Shown here: positions 63,080 to 64,000 of the stretch, in pieces
How the letters are laid out: each line of letters starts with the position of its first letter
Position numbering within the stretch: position 1 is the stretch's first letter
Program-made: the position numbers and the translations under genes
The notes under the pieces: model-generated
Seen by the model: only the letters and a program-made list of their open reading frames with translations
Told to the model about the DNA's origin: nothing
Database searches by the model: none
Assembly: GCF_963677725.1 (NCBI RefSeq)
Contig: NZ_OY782507.1
Location: 3,259,001-3,323,000 of the forward strand
DNA length: 64,000 nt
From: an uncultured Cohaesibacter sp.
Lineage (GTDB): Bacteria > Pseudomonadota > Alphaproteobacteria > Rhizobiales > Cohaesibacteraceae
Direction: 5' to 3'

Positions 63080-63862
63080 TCACGGGGCAGAATGCCCAAA
63101 TGATCCTTTGTGTTTTTTGTCTGTGGCAAACCAATTGGCCAACAGCCAACAAAAGGCAGCCCAAGCCAGTCCGAGAAACCAGCCAGCGATTACATCCGTT
63201 GGCCAGTGAACGCCGAGATAAACGCGGCTAAGGCCAATCAAAATTGCCAGAGAAAAAGCGCTGACATAGATAAACCGACGCAGCATTTTGTGATCAATGA
63301 AGCGGGCAATCATTGCCGCTATACTCAACCAGAAAATCATCGATATCATCGCATGGGCGCTGGGGAAGCTGGCAGTAAAGGTACGATCCAGATGGGTCAT
63401 AAAGTCCGGCCGAGCGCGATCAAACAGGAGTTTGAGGCCATGGGACACGATCGTCCCGCTGACCAATGTCGCCAGCAGGATTAACGCTGCGCCCCGCCGT
63501 TTCGTGATGAAAAACCCGATCAGCACCAACAAAGCCACCAAGGTCAAAACCGTGCCGCCGCCCAACGCAGTGAGTTCAAGGAATATTTCTTCAACCCATG
63601 CGGGGCCCAACGGGCTGGGCGGTGGTCCCTGCTCGACAAAGAAGCTCATAACCGTCTGATCAAACGCGATTGTGGCGTCTGTTGATACCAGATAGGCAAT
63701 AGCAGCAAATCCGAGCAACCCCGTGATGAGCACTCCCCAAACAAGAGTGTTCATCATCTTCAAATTGCCATGTTCCTTTTCATCACGGATGTGTGGTGAA
63801 GATGGCCCCGATGAGGGGGAGGAAGGCGAGGGCATTTGCGAAACTGGGTGCGGATTCTGCAT
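63080..63862 (-). CDS. PAP2-superfamily phosphatase
   Basis: This is a 260-residue membrane phosphatase. A proline/serine-rich cytoplasmic start (residues 1-35) is followed by about six helices. The catalytic triad motifs are KLLFDRARP (K-x6-R-P, near residue 150), FPSAHAM (P-S-G/A-H) and SRVYLGVHWPTDV (S-R-x5-H-x3-D). It dephosphorylates lipids such as phosphatidate, phosphatidylglycerol phosphate or undecaprenyl diphosphate. The start is uncertain because no good ribosome site precedes 63862; 63757 is an alternative. Confidence 0.88.
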   Translation of the reverse strand: MQNPHPVSQMPSPSSPSSGPSSPHIRDEKEHGNLKMMNTLVWGVLITGLLGFAAIAYLVSTDATIAFDQTVMSFFVEQGPPPSPLGPAWVEEIFLELTALGGGTVLTLVALLVLIGFFITKRRGAALILLATLVSGTIVSHGLKLLFDRARPDFMTHLDRTFTASFPSAHAMISMIFWLSIAAMIARFIDHKMLRRFIYVSAFSLAILIGLSRVYLGVHWPTDVIAGWFLGLAWAAFCWLLANWFATDKKHKGSFGHSAP

Positions 63863-63934
63863 ATATTGAAACCATGGATAGGGTCAGGAATTGTTGGAAA
63901 TGCGCTCGCCTTGGTGATCAGATCCCTGGAGGCG

Positions 63935-64000
63935 ATGTCGACTGGACAGGCTTATGAGTTGTCCGAAGACCTGTTGCCTTTGCCCAGATCCCGCTCGGCG
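63935..64000 (+). CDS. possible start of a gene running off the right edge
   Basis: The ATG at 63935 with GGAGG two bases upstream opens a frame to the end of the window (22 codons seen). The spacing is short for a ribosome site. No domain is visible in so short a stretch. Confidence 0.25.
   Translation, partial: MSTGQAYELSEDLLPLPRSRSA

Noticed and set aside
1-64000. CRISPR arrays, tRNA or rRNA genes, prophage or insertion-sequence genes
   Set aside because: No regularly spaced repeats, cloverleaf sequences, or transposase or integrase motifs were seen on reading both strands.

Overview
This window looks like chromosomal DNA from a marine or host-associated alphaproteobacterium, most likely order Hyphomicrobiales. 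A Cohaesibacter/Labrenzia-like genome is my best guess, but I cannot place it without a search. The reasons are moderate GC, an AapJQMP-type amino-acid importer, GcvA-like LysR regulators, DUF992/DUF1206/DUF1488/DUF2000 proteins, an HWE-type histidine kinase, and two textbook-like EcfG (alphaproteobacterial general stress) promoters. No rRNA, tRNA, CRISPR array, phage or insertion-sequence gene was seen.

Layout. 1-12127: three tandem LysR regulators, then a DctPQM TRAP importer, a short-chain dehydrogenase and a split transketolase on the minus strand. A D-2-hydroxyacid dehydrogenase and a second, full-length transketolase read divergently. This looks like uptake and two-carbon-transfer catabolism of an unknown hydroxy-acid or sugar-like compound. 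12250-18252: a PotABCD-like ABC importer operon ending in a P1-family (DmpA-like) peptidase, with a divergent RpiR regulator and two operator palindromes between them. 18388-25293: one long minus-strand operon, GntR regulator - divergent enolase-superfamily protein - AapJQMP - class IV aminotransferase. 25412-26423: an Lrp/AsnC regulator divergent from a DUF2000 protein. 26587-35147: a carbohydrate ABC importer with two ATPases and a small membrane protein, plus dihydroxyacetone kinase. It faces a LacI regulator across an intergenic region carrying three copies of a 16-bp palindrome.

35144-42245: a remnant of a zinc alcohol dehydrogenase, a complete seven-gene Mrp/Mnh-type Na+/H+ antiporter operon, and a WYL regulator broken by an apparent one-base deletion. 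42366-48393: a glutathione transferase, then a UTRA-GntR regulator facing a TAXI-TRAP transporter and a fumarase/PcaB-superfamily lyase. 48471-54212: a Crp/Fnr regulator, several small unknown proteins, a MITE-like palindromic element, a transglutaminase-like protein, and HflKC.

54213-64000: an SDR remnant, a second TAXI-TRAP transporter, a second Crp/Fnr regulator driven from an EcfG-type promoter, a receiver-domain protein and a CHASE-HWE histidine kinase. These are followed by small envelope proteins (PLDc_N, DUF992 with its own EcfG-type promoter, DUF1206) and a PAP2 phosphatase. Overall the window is a dense series of import-plus-catabolism cassettes. Each has its own regulator, and several have visible operators, and many carry stem-loops just after the binding-protein gene that would let that protein be made in excess of its membrane partners.
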